A DNA stretch of 64,000 nucleotides from Candidatus Thiomargarita nelsonii (lineage in GTDB: Bacteria > Pseudomonadota > Gammaproteobacteria > Beggiatoales > Beggiatoaceae): positions 1-64,000 of the forward strand of contig JSZA02000010.1 in the NCBI GenBank assembly GCA_000785145.2, in the 5' to 3' direction. Every line of letters begins with the position of its first letter. Within the stretch, counting starts at the first letter, position 1. The notes beneath the pieces were generated by a model. It searched no databases, was not told the DNA's origin, and saw nothing but the letters and a program-made list of their open reading frames with translations. Both the position numbers and the translations under genes were made by a program. Below are positions 14,092 to 24,356 of the stretch, piece after piece.

Positions 14092-16857
14092 ATGAATAAA
14101 TCATTTAGTCATAGCGTATTTTTAATATTTTTACTATTAGTTCCAAGTTATGCCGTCGCAGAGATTAGGGTGCTTGATGAAAATCCTCACTCGTTGATTT
14201 TGGAACTGACTGTCTCTGATCCAATCATCTCTGATGAAAATCTGTCAGATCAGATATACCAAACCATCAATATCCCCGGCATGGGGCATTCCAACCAACC
14301 GGGCAAACCACAACTGCCAAACAAAGGCACATTAATTGCGGTGCCTAGCGATAGCCAAATCCAACTGGAGATAATAGAGCAGGAAACTCAAGTGCTATCA
14401 AACATTTTGCTGGCACCTGCCTCTGATCGCATTCTGCCAAGCAGCCCGGTTGAAATCGGCATGACAGGTTATATCCGTGAACAACGGGTGGCACAAATAC
14501 AGTTTTTTCCGGTGCGGTACAATCCGGTCCAAAAAACGGTAGAGATTGATAAAAGCTTGCGCGTTAAAGTCAGTTTTCTCAACAATAACAAGGCTCGCTC
14601 TGGCAAAGTGGTCTTGAAAACTGTGGCAGATTCACCCGCGTTTGAGAAAATGTTAGACCAATTGTTGTTAAATGATAGAACCGTCAACCAAGTTTTACGT
14701 TCGCGTTCTGCCAAAACGAGGGAAGATTGTCCGTCACCGCTACCGCCTGCCTTAAAACTGAGCATAGATAAAACCGGCGTGTATGCACTCACTTATAGCT
14801 ATTTTCAGGAAAAGTTGGGATTGGAGCTGTCTGTGGTAGATGCGCGTCAGATTTATATGAGTCATCAAGGTGAAGCGGTGCCCATTTTTATAGCTGGCGA
14901 AGAAGATGGGGTTTTTGGACCGGGTGATGTGATGTTTTTCTACGCACAAGCAGGAGACACCCCCTATACTCGCACAAATATATATTGGCTCTCTCTCAAA
15001 GCCGATGGCTCCGCAAGACTCAGTTTCAGAGATGCCACCCCCGATCCTAGCCATCCCCCATTGACTGAATTCAAAAAAACGGTGCATGTTGAGAGAGACG
15101 ATCTATATTGGGTGAAGTTGCCAAAAGATCCAGAAAAAGATCATCTTTTTTGGAGCAAAATAAATGCCACGAATTCCCATAATATGTCGCTCAATATGCG
15201 TCATATAGCACCAGGCACGGCAAACGCAACTATCCGTGTCATGATGCAAGGCAGAACAGATGATCGTAGCTATGATCCCGATCACCATACTCAAATTTTG
15301 CTCAATGATGTCAACATTTCTGATGAACAGTGGAACGGTCAAATGGAGTTTTTGCAAGAAGGCACGATTCCACAATCGAGCATACCTGAAGGTCATACTG
15401 TCATCCAGTTACTTTCAGTCGGGGACACTGGGGCACAAATTGATAATCTGTATGTTAACTGGCTAGAAGTCGATTATATAGCCACAATGACCGCCATTTC
15501 CGATCAGTTGACATTTGAGGCGGTTAGTCGTCAGGGAGCACACCAGTTGACTGTCGGGGGCTTTACCAGCCCAGAAATTTTCGTGTTGGATGTCACTAAA
15601 CCAGAACAAATTGCGCTACTGTTCGGTGGTGTTGTGCAGAAAAAGGAGAGCCGTTATCAAATTCAGTATAGTGATAACTTAAAAGCTAACAAAATTTATT
15701 ATACCTTTAGCTTTGCAGAGGAAATTTTACTCAAACCCGCTGATATCAGTATTGACGTCCCCTCTCGCCGGCTTCAATCCCCTTGTCATCAGGCCGATTA
15801 TTTTATCATCCATCACGATAGCTTTAACGTGGATGCCTTGAAAAACCTTGTGATGGGACGCGGTTTGGGAGTAATGGCGGTGCCCGTGTCGGATATTTAT
15901 GATGAATTTAATCATGGTATGCCCGATCCGCGTGCGATTAAAGATTTTCTCGTTTATGCCTACGAAAATTATAGTTCGCCCGCACCAGCTTATGTCGCTT
16001 TGGTGGGTGATGCTAACCAGGACCTCTTAAATGAGTTAGGACATGGTATTAATTATATTCCCACCAATCTGTTTTATACTGCCCTATTGGGTATCACCGC
16101 GACTGACAACGATTATGTGACTGTCAGTGGTGACGATGACCTTCCTGATATGTTTTTAGGGCGTATGCCGGTTAGAAGCCAAAAGGAGCTGGATGCAATC
16201 GTTAATAAATTGAGCCGCTATTCGCAAGCAGCACTGGATGGTTGGCAACAGAATGTGCTTTTTGTAACCGATAATGATCCAAACTTTGATGAGACTGCTA
16301 ACGAACTGATAGAAAAATATTTTGCAGGCTATGCGAGTCAGATCTATCTGAGCCAATACAGTGGTGCTGACGCAAAAGCGAATGCCAAGCAGGATATTAT
16401 TCAACATTTGAATACGGGGGCTCTCATCACCAGTTATATAGGTCATGGCAGCGTCGGTAATTGGGCAGGACTTTTATTTAAATCATCAGATGTGGAGCTA
16501 TTGGGCAACTCTGATAAACTCACCTTTCTGATGACATTGAATTGTATCAATGGTTGGTTTTCCTTTTATCAAGCCTTTGATGGACACGATGATAGTCTTG
16601 CAGAAGCTTTTCTCAAAGCGGACGATAAAGGGGCCGTTGGTGTTTGGGCGCCCACCGGACAGGGGTTTACCTTTGAACATGAAAGGTTAGCTGATGAATT
16701 CTTTAGGCTTTTACTTCAGGAAGGTGTAACGGCAGTCGGCCCGCTGACTACTCAAGCTAAGATTGCCGCTGTCGTTAACGAACCGCATATCACGTCAGAT
16801 AATCTCAAAATATTTACCTTGTTTGGAGACCCCAGTTTGCCATTGCGGCTTGAGTAG
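14092..16857 (+). CDS. C25 (gingipain-like) cysteine protease 1
   Basis: A 921-residue secreted protease. It has a signal peptide (FLIFLLLVPSYAVAE), then a C25-type propeptide region (to about 200). A middle domain contains GEEDGVFGPGDVMFFYAQAG. The peptidase domain begins around QADYFIIHHDSF (about 560-920). The catalytic dyad of the family is visible: H785 in SYIGHGSVGNW and C818 in TLNCINGWF. The C-terminus LFGDPSLPLRLE is part of the fold, with no type IX sorting domain. Transcription ends at the hairpin at 16864. Substrate specificity cannot be read; the propeptide suggests zymogen activation. Two paralogues follow. Confidence 0.85.
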   Translation: MNKSFSHSVFLIFLLLVPSYAVAEIRVLDENPHSLILELTVSDPIISDENLSDQIYQTINIPGMGHSNQPGKPQLPNKGTLIAVPSDSQIQLEIIEQETQVLSNILLAPASDRILPSSPVEIGMTGYIREQRVAQIQFFPVRYNPVQKTVEIDKSLRVKVSFLNNNKARSGKVVLKTVADSPAFEKMLDQLLLNDRTVNQVLRSRSAKTREDCPSPLPPALKLSIDKTGVYALTYSYFQEKLGLELSVVDARQIYMSHQGEAVPIFIAGEEDGVFGPGDVMFFYAQAGDTPYTRTNIYWLSLKADGSARLSFRDATPDPSHPPLTEFKKTVHVERDDLYWVKLPKDPEKDHLFWSKINATNSHNMSLNMRHIAPGTANATIRVMMQGRTDDRSYDPDHHTQILLNDVNISDEQWNGQMEFLQEGTIPQSSIPEGHTVIQLLSVGDTGAQIDNLYVNWLEVDYIATMTAISDQLTFEAVSRQGAHQLTVGGFTSPEIFVLDVTKPEQIALLFGGVVQKKESRYQIQYSDNLKANKIYYTFSFAEEILLKPADISIDVPSRRLQSPCHQADYFIIHHDSFNVDALKNLVMGRGLGVMAVPVSDIYDEFNHGMPDPRAIKDFLVYAYENYSSPAPAYVALVGDANQDLLNELGHGINYIPTNLFYTALLGITATDNDYVTVSGDDDLPDMFLGRMPVRSQKELDAIVNKLSRYSQAALDGWQQNVLFVTDNDPNFDETANELIEKYFAGYASQIYLSQYSGADAKANAKQDIIQHLNTGALITSYIGHGSVGNWAGLLFKSSDVELLGNSDKLTFLMTLNCINGWFSFYQAFDGHDDSLAEAFLKADDKGAVGVWAPTGQGFTFEHERLADEFFRLLLQEGVTAVGPLTTQAKIAAVVNEPHITSDNLKIFTLFGDPSLPLRLE

Positions 16858-16863
16858 CAATCT

Positions 16864-16898
16864 AAAAATCCTATTTCTTAAAGAAATAGGATTTTTTT
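16864..16898 (+). terminator. Intrinsic terminator after protease 1
   Basis: AAAAATCCTATTTCTT pairs with AAGAAATAGGATTTTTTT, giving a strong stem followed by T residues, 7 bases after the stop codon of protease 1. Confidence 0.8.
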
Positions 16899-16921
16899 AA
16901 TCTTAATAGGCTAGAAATTTT

Positions 16922-17248
16922 ATGAATAAATCATTTAGTCATCACATTAGATAACAATTTCATTGATAATTATTGACATTGTACTTAATGAAGTACAACT
17001 CTCAATAACTATGAACTAGGGAGTATCAGCCCTTTATCCCCTCGTCTAATGGAAACTTAGGGTTACTTGAATGCTTGAGAATCCATTTTTTTGACGTGGA
17101 AGGCTAACCACCTCAAGCGGGATTATTAAACATTATTAAAAAAATAATGTCAAGTTTTTTTTTAGATGCTAGATTTTATGGGGACGAGCCCGCTGCTCCA
17201 ATCCGTTCTGCTCAATTTCTATAACCTTTTTTATGGACATGTTTACAA
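16922..17248 (+). other. Intergenic region with an orphaned copy of the protease 1 start
   Basis: ATGAATAAATCATTTAGTCA at 16922 is identical to the first codons of protease 1, but runs into TAA after ten codons. The next 300 bases show no gene. They contain TTGTACTTAATGAAGTACAA (near 16978-16998, palindromic) and a run near 17040-17080 resembling, in inverse orientation, the leader at 24440-24475. The original 5' end of protease 2 seems to have been separated from its body here. Confidence 0.5.
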
Positions 17249-19945
17249 ATGCAGATATTTTTATCGACTATATTACTTTCTCTACTCCTTGTTCCAATGT
17301 CTACTCTAGCAGAGATTAGGCTGATTGATGAAAATCCTCAATCCTTGATTTTGGAACTGACTTTCTCTGGCAGGCTGCATTCCAAAGAAGTCCCAAGCAC
17401 ATTAATTGCCGTCCCTAGTGACAGCCAAATCCAACTAGAGATAATAGAGCAGGAAACAGAAATTGTTAAGATTGAAGAACCGTTTCATCAGCTTGAGCAG
17501 CCAACAAGCCCTGTTGAAATCGGCATGACAGGTTATATCCGTGAACAACGGGTGGCACAAATACAATTTTTTCCAGTGCGGCACAATCCGGCTCAAAAAA
17601 CGGTAGAAATTGATAAAAGCTTGCGCGTTAAAGTCCGTTTTATCAACAACAATGCTCGCTCTGGCAAAGTGCCATTGGAAACGGTGCAAGATTCGCCCGC
17701 ATTTGAGAGAATGTTAGATCAATTGTTGTTAAATGATAGAACGGTTAAGCAAGTTTTACGTTCAGTCAAGACTAGGGAAGATTGCCCGTTACCGCTACCG
17801 CCTGCCTTAAAACTGAGCATAGATAAAACAGGCGTGTATGCACTCAGTTATAGCTATTTTCAAGAAAAATTGGAATTGGATCTGTCTGTGCTAGATGCGC
17901 GTCAGATTCATCTGAGCCATCAAGGTGAAGCGGTGCCCATTTTTATAGCTGGCGAAGAAGATGGTGTTTTTGGACCAGGTGATGTGATGTTTTTCTACGC
18001 CCAAGCAGGAGATGGTCCCTATACTCGTACTAATATATATTGGCTCTCTCTCAAAGATGATGGCTCCGCAAGACTCCGTTTCGGGGATGGCACCCCCAAT
18101 CCTAGCCATCCCCCATTGACTGAGTTCAGACAAACAGTCCATGTTGAAGAAAACAAGATATATTTGATCAGGCTGCCAAAAGAAGTGGAAAAAGATCATA
18201 TTTTCTGGAAACAACTCTCAGTCCAGCCTACTGTGGAAGTTTCCCTTGATATGGCGATCACTTTGCAGCATATCAGTTCTAGTACGGAAAATGCCACCCT
18301 CCGCGTGATGATGCAAGGTAGGAGCGATAACCATGACTATGAATTCGATGATCACCATACTAAAATCTTGCTCAATGAGGTAGAAATTTCTGAACAATTG
18401 TGGGATGGTAAAATGGAGTCTTTGCAAGAAACCAACATCCCACAATCCAGCCTGCTTGAGGGTGATAATCTTGTTCGCTTGGTTTCTGTTGGGGACGTTG
18501 GCAATTCGCCGCCCAATCAGCTGCATGTCAACTGGCTGGAAATCGACTATATAGCCACACTGACAGCCATTTCCGATCAATTAACATTTGAGACAGTGGA
18601 ACAGGGACCACATCAGTTGACTGTTGGGGGCTTTAGTCAGTCAGAACTTCTCGTGTTGGATGTCACTCATCCAAGACAAGTTGTGCCATTGTTGGGTGCT
18701 AGGGTGCAGGAGGATGAGGCAGGCACTTATCAAATTCACTATAGTGATAACTTGGATGGTAATAAAGTTTATTACGCCTTTAATTTTGCCAAGCATTTAC
18801 TCAAACCCGCTGAGATCAGCATTGACATCCCATCGAGCCGCCTTCAATCCCCTTGCAATCAGGCCGATTATTTTATTATCTATCATGACAGTTTTAATGT
18901 GGATGCCTTGAAAAACCTTGTGAAGGGACGCGGATTGGGAGTAATGGCGGTGCCCGTGTCGAAGATTTATAATGAATTTAACCATGGTATGCCCTCACCT
19001 CAGGCGATTAAAGATTTTCTCCGTTATGCTTATGAAAATTACACCGCGCCCGCGCCAGCTTATGTCGCCTTGGTGGGTGATGCTAACCAGGACCTCTTGA
19101 ATCAGTTAGGACATGGTATTAATTACGTGCCCACTAACCTGTTTTATACCTCCCAATTGGGTGTTACCGCAACTGACAACGATTATGTGACTGTCAGTGG
19201 TGACGACAATTTGCCAGATATGTTTCTAGGGCGTATTCCAGTTAGAACCCAAATTGAACTGGATGCGATTGTCAAAAAATTGACACGCTATTCGCAAGTA
19301 CCACTGGATGGTTGGCAACACAATGTACTTTTTGTGACAGGTAATGATTCAAGACTCAAGCTTGAAGAGAGTGCTGACAGGTTGATAGAAAAACATTTGG
19401 CAAACTATACGCCTAAACGGGTTTATCTGAGCGAATACAGTGGCGACACCGCAACAGCAAATGCGACCGCGAGACAGGATATTGTACAAAACATCAATAC
19501 TGGCACTTTGATCACCACTTACTTCGGTCATGGGAGCGTTGCTAATTGGGGAGGACAATTATTTAAATCATCAGATGTGGATTTGTTGGGCAATCCACTC
19601 ACCTTTGTGATGGCTCTGAACTGTATCAATGGTTTGTTTTCCAATTACCAACAATTTGATGGGCATGATGACAGCTTGGCTGAAGCTTTTCTCAAAGCAG
19701 ATGGTAAAGGGGCTATTGGTGTTTGGGCACCTACGGGACAGGGTTACACCTTTGAACATGAAAGGTTGGCTGATGAATTCTTTAAGCTTTTGCTTGAGGA
19801 AAATGTCACAACTCTTGGTCCTCTGACCACTGAGGCTAAAATTAGAGCCACTTATTTAAAAGGAGAGCTCCCTCCTGTAAATCATGTTAATCTCAAGATA
19901 TTTACCCTTTTTGGGGAGCCAAGTTTGCAATTGCGCTTAGAATAA
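17249..19945 (+). CDS. C25 (gingipain-like) cysteine protease 2
   Basis: An 898-residue paralogue of protease 1, with long identical stretches (VEIGMTGYIREQRVAQIQFF). The first 22 residues (MQIFLSTILLSLLLVPMSTLAE) form a signal peptide unlike that of protease 1. Part of the early propeptide is missing (about 25 residues after residue 45). The catalytic pair is kept: H761 in TYFGHGSVANW and C792 in ALNCINGLF. The start has no clear ribosome site, and the sequence at 16922 suggests the original start was lost and this one recruited. Predicted active secreted protease. Confidence 0.8.
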   Translation: MQIFLSTILLSLLLVPMSTLAEIRLIDENPQSLILELTFSGRLHSKEVPSTLIAVPSDSQIQLEIIEQETEIVKIEEPFHQLEQPTSPVEIGMTGYIREQRVAQIQFFPVRHNPAQKTVEIDKSLRVKVRFINNNARSGKVPLETVQDSPAFERMLDQLLLNDRTVKQVLRSVKTREDCPLPLPPALKLSIDKTGVYALSYSYFQEKLELDLSVLDARQIHLSHQGEAVPIFIAGEEDGVFGPGDVMFFYAQAGDGPYTRTNIYWLSLKDDGSARLRFGDGTPNPSHPPLTEFRQTVHVEENKIYLIRLPKEVEKDHIFWKQLSVQPTVEVSLDMAITLQHISSSTENATLRVMMQGRSDNHDYEFDDHHTKILLNEVEISEQLWDGKMESLQETNIPQSSLLEGDNLVRLVSVGDVGNSPPNQLHVNWLEIDYIATLTAISDQLTFETVEQGPHQLTVGGFSQSELLVLDVTHPRQVVPLLGARVQEDEAGTYQIHYSDNLDGNKVYYAFNFAKHLLKPAEISIDIPSSRLQSPCNQADYFIIYHDSFNVDALKNLVKGRGLGVMAVPVSKIYNEFNHGMPSPQAIKDFLRYAYENYTAPAPAYVALVGDANQDLLNQLGHGINYVPTNLFYTSQLGVTATDNDYVTVSGDDNLPDMFLGRIPVRTQIELDAIVKKLTRYSQVPLDGWQHNVLFVTGNDSRLKLEESADRLIEKHLANYTPKRVYLSEYSGDTATANATARQDIVQNINTGTLITTYFGHGSVANWGGQLFKSSDVDLLGNPLTFVMALNCINGLFSNYQQFDGHDDSLAEAFLKADGKGAIGVWAPTGQGYTFEHERLADEFFKLLLEENVTTLGPLTTEAKIRATYLKGELPPVNHVNLKIFTLFGEPSLQLRLE

Positions 19946-19990
19946 GGCGACTTGTCCCTAAAAAACGGTGAGGTTTTGGCAACATCAAAA

Positions 19991-20017
19991 GGAGTCCAAG
20001 ATAAATCTTGGACTCCT
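19991..20017. repeat. GGAGTCCAAGATAAATCTTGG palindrome
   Basis: Single perfect copy of the commonest palindrome, 46 bases after the stop of protease 2. It may also act as a weak terminator. Confidence 0.75.
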
Positions 20018-20128
20018 AAACCCGAAATCGGTTGCCATTAGTCTTTAAATTATGGTTTAATAAGAACCGTTTTTTGGCTTGTGGTGTGATTTTATTACCA
20101 CTTTTGGTGTTAACTTAAGGAGAACTAC

Positions 20129-21136
20129 ATGAAAAACAAGAACGTAGTTGGGCATTGCACAGGAGGGGGGGCCGTTATTCGTGGTTTAGTGACGGCGGCG
20201 GCGGCACTGTTGTTTAGTGTCAATGTTTCTGCATCTCTCGTCATAGATAATTTTAAGGATGGTACAAGGGTCGAAGCTAATGATCAATCCCTGTGTGCCG
20301 AAGGGAATCAAAGCCATGATCCCACCAGTAAAATTATGGGCACGCAAAGGGACATGTCTATTGTAAATGCTGATGGCAGAGTGACGATGGACTCTTTTTT
20401 CGCTGGTCTGCTGATAATTGAGCAGGAGAATCAAGCAGGGGAAATTATCCTTCAATGGGATGGCGTGGATGCTGATGGCAGCGACAGTAGCCGGTGTGTT
20501 CTAAACCATACTGGCCTTGGAGGGCTAAATCTGATGGAGGGCATAGACCTGCCGGATTCAGCACCTTCTCCTAAAATACATCTTATGGTTTCATCAACTA
20601 ACCCATCTGATACCCAGATACGGGTCCGCATCTACACGGATGCAACTCACTGGTCAACCGCTCTGCTTGATATTAACAGTGATCAGATCAAAGGTTATTG
20701 GATTGAGCGGCCTGATTTTACGATGGGAGCGGGTGCAGATGGGCCAGTCGATTTTAAGAATGTGGGTGCTATTGAAATGCAGATTATAGTGCTTACGCCT
20801 GGTCGGGTATCTTTAGGTTTTGATCTTATCGAAACCTCAGTCACACTAGGAGAGAGCACTGTTCAAGTCGTCCCCCCCATTGCAGGATTACCTGGTGGCT
20901 TGAGCTTTAAGTGGAACACTTTGGCGGAATTCAATAACGCTGGCTTTATAGTTGGGCAACGTGTACCTGGTGGTGATTGGGAAGCCTTGAGTGGATTTAT
21001 GGAGGCAGATAATCCAGGCGGTGCCACTTACCAGGCATTTATTTCTTCTGGACAGGACGACCCATGCACGGACTGTGAGTATGGCCTCGCAGATTTCGAT
21101 ACAGATGGAACGATGACCATACACGTAATAGAATAA
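20129..21136 (+). CDS. Secreted protein of the C25 cluster, paralogue A
   Basis: A 335-residue protein with a signal peptide (AAAALLFSVNVSAS). The body begins LVIDNFKDG and has beta-rich sequence with four or more cysteines (CAEGN, SSRCVLNH, DDPCTDCEYG). The last 90 residues (FNNAGFIVGQRVPGGDWEAL, then YQAFISSG) look like a fibronectin-III-like or related beta-sandwich. AAGGAG precedes the ATG. A relative is at 24552-25523, and each follows a C25 gene, which suggests a substrate or partner of the proteases. Function not known. Confidence 0.65.
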   Translation: MKNKNVVGHCTGGGAVIRGLVTAAAALLFSVNVSASLVIDNFKDGTRVEANDQSLCAEGNQSHDPTSKIMGTQRDMSIVNADGRVTMDSFFAGLLIIEQENQAGEIILQWDGVDADGSDSSRCVLNHTGLGGLNLMEGIDLPDSAPSPKIHLMVSSTNPSDTQIRVRIYTDATHWSTALLDINSDQIKGYWIERPDFTMGAGADGPVDFKNVGAIEMQIIVLTPGRVSLGFDLIETSVTLGESTVQVVPPIAGLPGGLSFKWNTLAEFNNAGFIVGQRVPGGDWEALSGFMEADNPGGATYQAFISSGQDDPCTDCEYGLADFDTDGTMTIHVIE

Positions 21137-21140
21137 TAGC

Positions 21141-21224
21141 CTAGTGCAGGAGGGCGGAAATATCCATACCACCGGAAAATGGTTGCCCTGTCATGGTATC
21201 GGGATTTCCGCCCTCCTGCACTAG
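21141..21224. repeat. Long perfect inverted repeat (21-bp arms)
   Basis: CTAGTGCAGGAGGGCGGAAA is answered by TTTCCGCCCTCCTGCACTAG, enclosing about 42 bases. It begins 5 bases after the stop of the secreted protein gene. A one-sided relative (CCGCCCTCCTGTACTAG) is at 44623-44639. It could be a terminator or a miniature element. Confidence 0.75.
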
Positions 21225-21254
21225 TACATTGTCAAAGCTATTTTGTCTGGTTAT

Positions 21255-21286
21255 TTGGAGTCCAAAGCTAAAGCTTTGGACTCCAA
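21255..21286. repeat. TTGGAGTCCAAAGC palindrome
   Basis: Short perfect palindrome of the GGAGTCCAAAGC family between the long inverted repeat and the terminator at 21312. Confidence 0.75.
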
Positions 21287-21311
21287 GTGACAATCGTCAA
21301 AAAATGGCCAC

Positions 21312-21346
21312 AAAAAAATCCTATTTCTTGAAGAAATAGGATTTTT
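21312..21346 (+). terminator. Intrinsic terminator-like hairpin
   Basis: AAAAAAATCCTATTTCTT pairs with AAGAAATAGGATTTTT and runs into T residues. It separates secreted protein A from protease 3, whose ribosome site (AGAGGAAATT) follows. Confidence 0.7.
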
Positions 21347-21363
21347 AAATTTAGAGGAAATTA

Positions 21364-24156
21364 ATGATGTGGAATAATACACACCAAATAATCAAATTAA
21401 AATATATTTTTTTGTGTATTTTAGTTTACCTACCTATTTTTCCAAGTTATGCTGATGCAGAAATTAGGCTACTTGAGCAAACCCCTCAATCAGTTCTCTT
21501 GGAACTCACCCTGCCTGAGCCTGTTATTTCTGAAAAACAGTTGTCAGGCTACACTTACCAAACAATAACTATCCCTGGCATGGAACAGGGTAAAATACCG
21601 ACAAAAGGCACATTTCTTGCCGTGCCACGCAACAGCCAAATTGAAATAGAGATAATAGAGAGCGAAAGCAAAATACTATCAAACATTTTGCTGGCTCCCG
21701 TTGAAGGACCGTCTCAAGTTGATCGCTTTCAACCAGCAAACCCAGTCGAAATTGCGATGACGGGTGCTATTCGTGAACAACAGGTGGCACAAATACAGTT
21801 TTTTGGTGTACAATTGAATACCGTTCAAAAAACGGTTAAACTTTACAAAAGATTGCGCGTCAAAGTGAATTTTATCAATAACAGCACACGCTCTAAAATG
21901 CCAACGGTTGTCGAAGATTCGCCAGCGTTTGACAGAATGTTACAACAATTGTTGTTAAATGATACAAGTGCTAACCGGGTATTGCGCTCTACTGTGACGA
22001 CAAGGGAAGATTGCCCATCCCCCCTGCCGGCATCCTTAAAACTGACCATAGACAAAACAGGTGTTTATGCGCTGAGCTATGACGATTTTCTCGCTTTGGG
22101 ACTGGATGTTTCTGTATTAGATTCGAGCATGATTCAGATGACCCATCAAGGCAAACCCGTGCCAATCTTTATTGCTGGCGAAGAAGACGGAGTTTTTGGG
22201 CCAGGTGATATGATGTTTTTTTATGCCCAAGCCGCGAAAACACCTTATACCCGCAGCAATATCTATTGGCTTTCTCTAAAACTAGATGGCGGTGCCGCGA
22301 GACTCAATTTCAGGATGGCGACACCGAATGCTAATGATCCGCCACTGACGACGTTTAAACAGACAGTGCATTTTGAGGAAAATAAGAAATATTCGGCGAA
22401 GTGGCCAAAAGGGGTAGAGAAAGAGCATCTTTTTTGGTTTGAAGTCAAAGGTGGGGAAAGCTCTCAAAATACGTTTAGTTTGCCCCCCCCAATCCAATCC
22501 AGCTCCGATGCGACCATTCGCGTTATGATGCATGGTAAAAAGGCTGATCCTCTACATAACCCCGACCACCAGACCAAAGTCTCGATCAATGATGTTGAAA
22601 TCTTTGATGAACAATGGGACGGTCAAGTGGAATTTCTACAAGAAATAACCACGCCACAATCTAATTTGCACAAAGGTGAGAATACCTTCACCCTAGTCTC
22701 AGTCAAAAATCCTGATATTTCAGGGGACATAGTGTATCTCAACTGGTTTGAAATCGAATACACCGCCACAACAACTGCTGTTGAGGATCAGTTAACATTC
22801 GAGGCAGTTGGTGAGGGTGCTACACTGTTTACTATCAAAGGCTTTACACAGCCTAATGTGCTTGTGTTGGATGTCACAAATCCACTAGATATTGTGCCAC
22901 TATTAGATGTGAGAGTGTCAGCAGACGGTGAGGGGGGGCATCAAGTTCAGTATAGTGATAACTTAGATGGCAACAAAACATTTTATGCCTTTAGCATAGG
23001 CGCAGAAAATTTACTGCAACCCACGGCTATCGACATTGACGTGCCCATGATCCGGCTTCAATCCGCTTGCAATCAAGCCGATTATTTCATTATTCATCAT
23101 GATAGCTTTAACGTAGATGCCTTTAAAAGTTTGGTATCGGCACGCGGCTTGCAGGTTATGACAGTAGCAATCTCGGAGATTTATGATGAATTTAATCATG
23201 GTTTGCCCTCACCACAGGCGATTAAAGATTTTCTCACTTATGCCTACGAAAATTATACACAGCCCCGTCCAGCTTATGTCGCCTTAGTCGGTGATGCTAA
23301 CCAGGATTATTTGAACGATTTAGGGTTTGGTATTAATTACGTTCCCACCCACTTGTTTTATACATCAGAATCGGGGGCAACTGGCACTGACAATTGGTTT
23401 GTCAGCATCAGTGGTGATGATCATCTGCCCGATATGTTTTTGGGGCGTATTCCAGTGAGAACTCAAGCAGAATTGGATGCGGTTGTCAATAAATTGACCG
23501 TTTATCCGCAAACAGCACTGGATGGTTGGGAACGCAATGTCCTTGTTGTGACAGATGATAATGACAGATCGAATGAAAATTTTGATGAGATCGCGACTAA
23601 ATTAATAGAAAAATCCTATTTTGTGGACTATAACACTAAATTGTTCGATCTAAACCGATATGATGGTACTGACAAGCTACAGGTTTTAGCTGCAAAGCCA
23701 GATCTTATTCAAGAATTGAATATGGGCAATCTCCTCACGACTTACATAGGTCACGGTGCCACGAGTAACTGGACAGGAGAACCCCTATTCCATTCGGCTG
23801 ATGTGACATCCTTAAACAACACTGACAAATTCACCTTTCTGGTAACACTTAACTGTCTCAACGGTAGGTTTGCCTATTACGAAATGGATTGGATGGGTAA
23901 CAATGATAGTCTTGCAGAAGCCTTTCTCAAAGCCGATAACAAAGGGGCTATCGCTGTTTTTGCTCCCACAGGACTGGGTTATACCTTTGAACATAATAGA
24001 CTTGCTGAGGAATTATTTAAGCGTTTATTTCAAGACAAAGAGACGGAATTGGGTCCTCTAACCACAGCCGCTAAAATTTCTGCCCGTATTAGCAAAGATA
24101 GTGTGGAAATGTTTACCCTATTTGGCGATCCAAGCCTGTCATTGCGGTTGGAATAA
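21364..24156 (+). CDS. C25 (gingipain-like) cysteine protease 3
   Basis: A 930-residue secreted protease, the most diverged of the three. The signal peptide is FLCILVYLPIFPSYADAE. Propeptide, middle domain (GEEDGVFGPGDMMFFYAQ) and C25 domain are in the same order. H797 (YIGHGATSNW) and C831 (TLNCLNGRF) supply the dyad. AGAGGAA precedes the ATG at 21364-21366. It ends LFGDPSLSLRLE like its paralogues. Three intact copies with changed surface residues suggest division of labour on different substrates. Confidence 0.85.
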   Translation: MMWNNTHQIIKLKYIFLCILVYLPIFPSYADAEIRLLEQTPQSVLLELTLPEPVISEKQLSGYTYQTITIPGMEQGKIPTKGTFLAVPRNSQIEIEIIESESKILSNILLAPVEGPSQVDRFQPANPVEIAMTGAIREQQVAQIQFFGVQLNTVQKTVKLYKRLRVKVNFINNSTRSKMPTVVEDSPAFDRMLQQLLLNDTSANRVLRSTVTTREDCPSPLPASLKLTIDKTGVYALSYDDFLALGLDVSVLDSSMIQMTHQGKPVPIFIAGEEDGVFGPGDMMFFYAQAAKTPYTRSNIYWLSLKLDGGAARLNFRMATPNANDPPLTTFKQTVHFEENKKYSAKWPKGVEKEHLFWFEVKGGESSQNTFSLPPPIQSSSDATIRVMMHGKKADPLHNPDHQTKVSINDVEIFDEQWDGQVEFLQEITTPQSNLHKGENTFTLVSVKNPDISGDIVYLNWFEIEYTATTTAVEDQLTFEAVGEGATLFTIKGFTQPNVLVLDVTNPLDIVPLLDVRVSADGEGGHQVQYSDNLDGNKTFYAFSIGAENLLQPTAIDIDVPMIRLQSACNQADYFIIHHDSFNVDAFKSLVSARGLQVMTVAISEIYDEFNHGLPSPQAIKDFLTYAYENYTQPRPAYVALVGDANQDYLNDLGFGINYVPTHLFYTSESGATGTDNWFVSISGDDHLPDMFLGRIPVRTQAELDAVVNKLTVYPQTALDGWERNVLVVTDDNDRSNENFDEIATKLIEKSYFVDYNTKLFDLNRYDGTDKLQVLAAKPDLIQELNMGNLLTTYIGHGATSNWTGEPLFHSADVTSLNNTDKFTFLVTLNCLNGRFAYYEMDWMGNNDSLAEAFLKADNKGAIAVFAPTGLGYTFEHNRLAEELFKRLFQDKETELGPLTTAAKISARISKDSVEMFTLFGDPSLSLRLE

Positions 24157-24242
24157 TTAAATTAATCAAAAAAAAGCTTGCATTGTGATTTGAATTATGT
24201 TTATATGTTATTGATTGTTGCTAACGTGTTTTATAAATTGAC

Positions 24243-24269
24243 TTGACTTTTTGGATTGTGATCTATAAT
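24243..24269 (+). promoter_or_regulatory. Possible promoter for secreted protein B
   Basis: TTGACT at 24243-24248 and TATAAT at 24264-24269 with a 15-base spacer, which is shorter than ideal. It lies 280 bases before the gene at 24552, leaving a long leader that holds the structures at 24357 and 24476. Confidence 0.3.
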
Positions 24270-24356
24270 ATTTAAAGATGTGTGTCACTTGGTCAATTTG
24301 AAATCGTCAAGTAACCTTTAAGCATTAATCTCATCTATAGTATTTCAGAAAATAGG

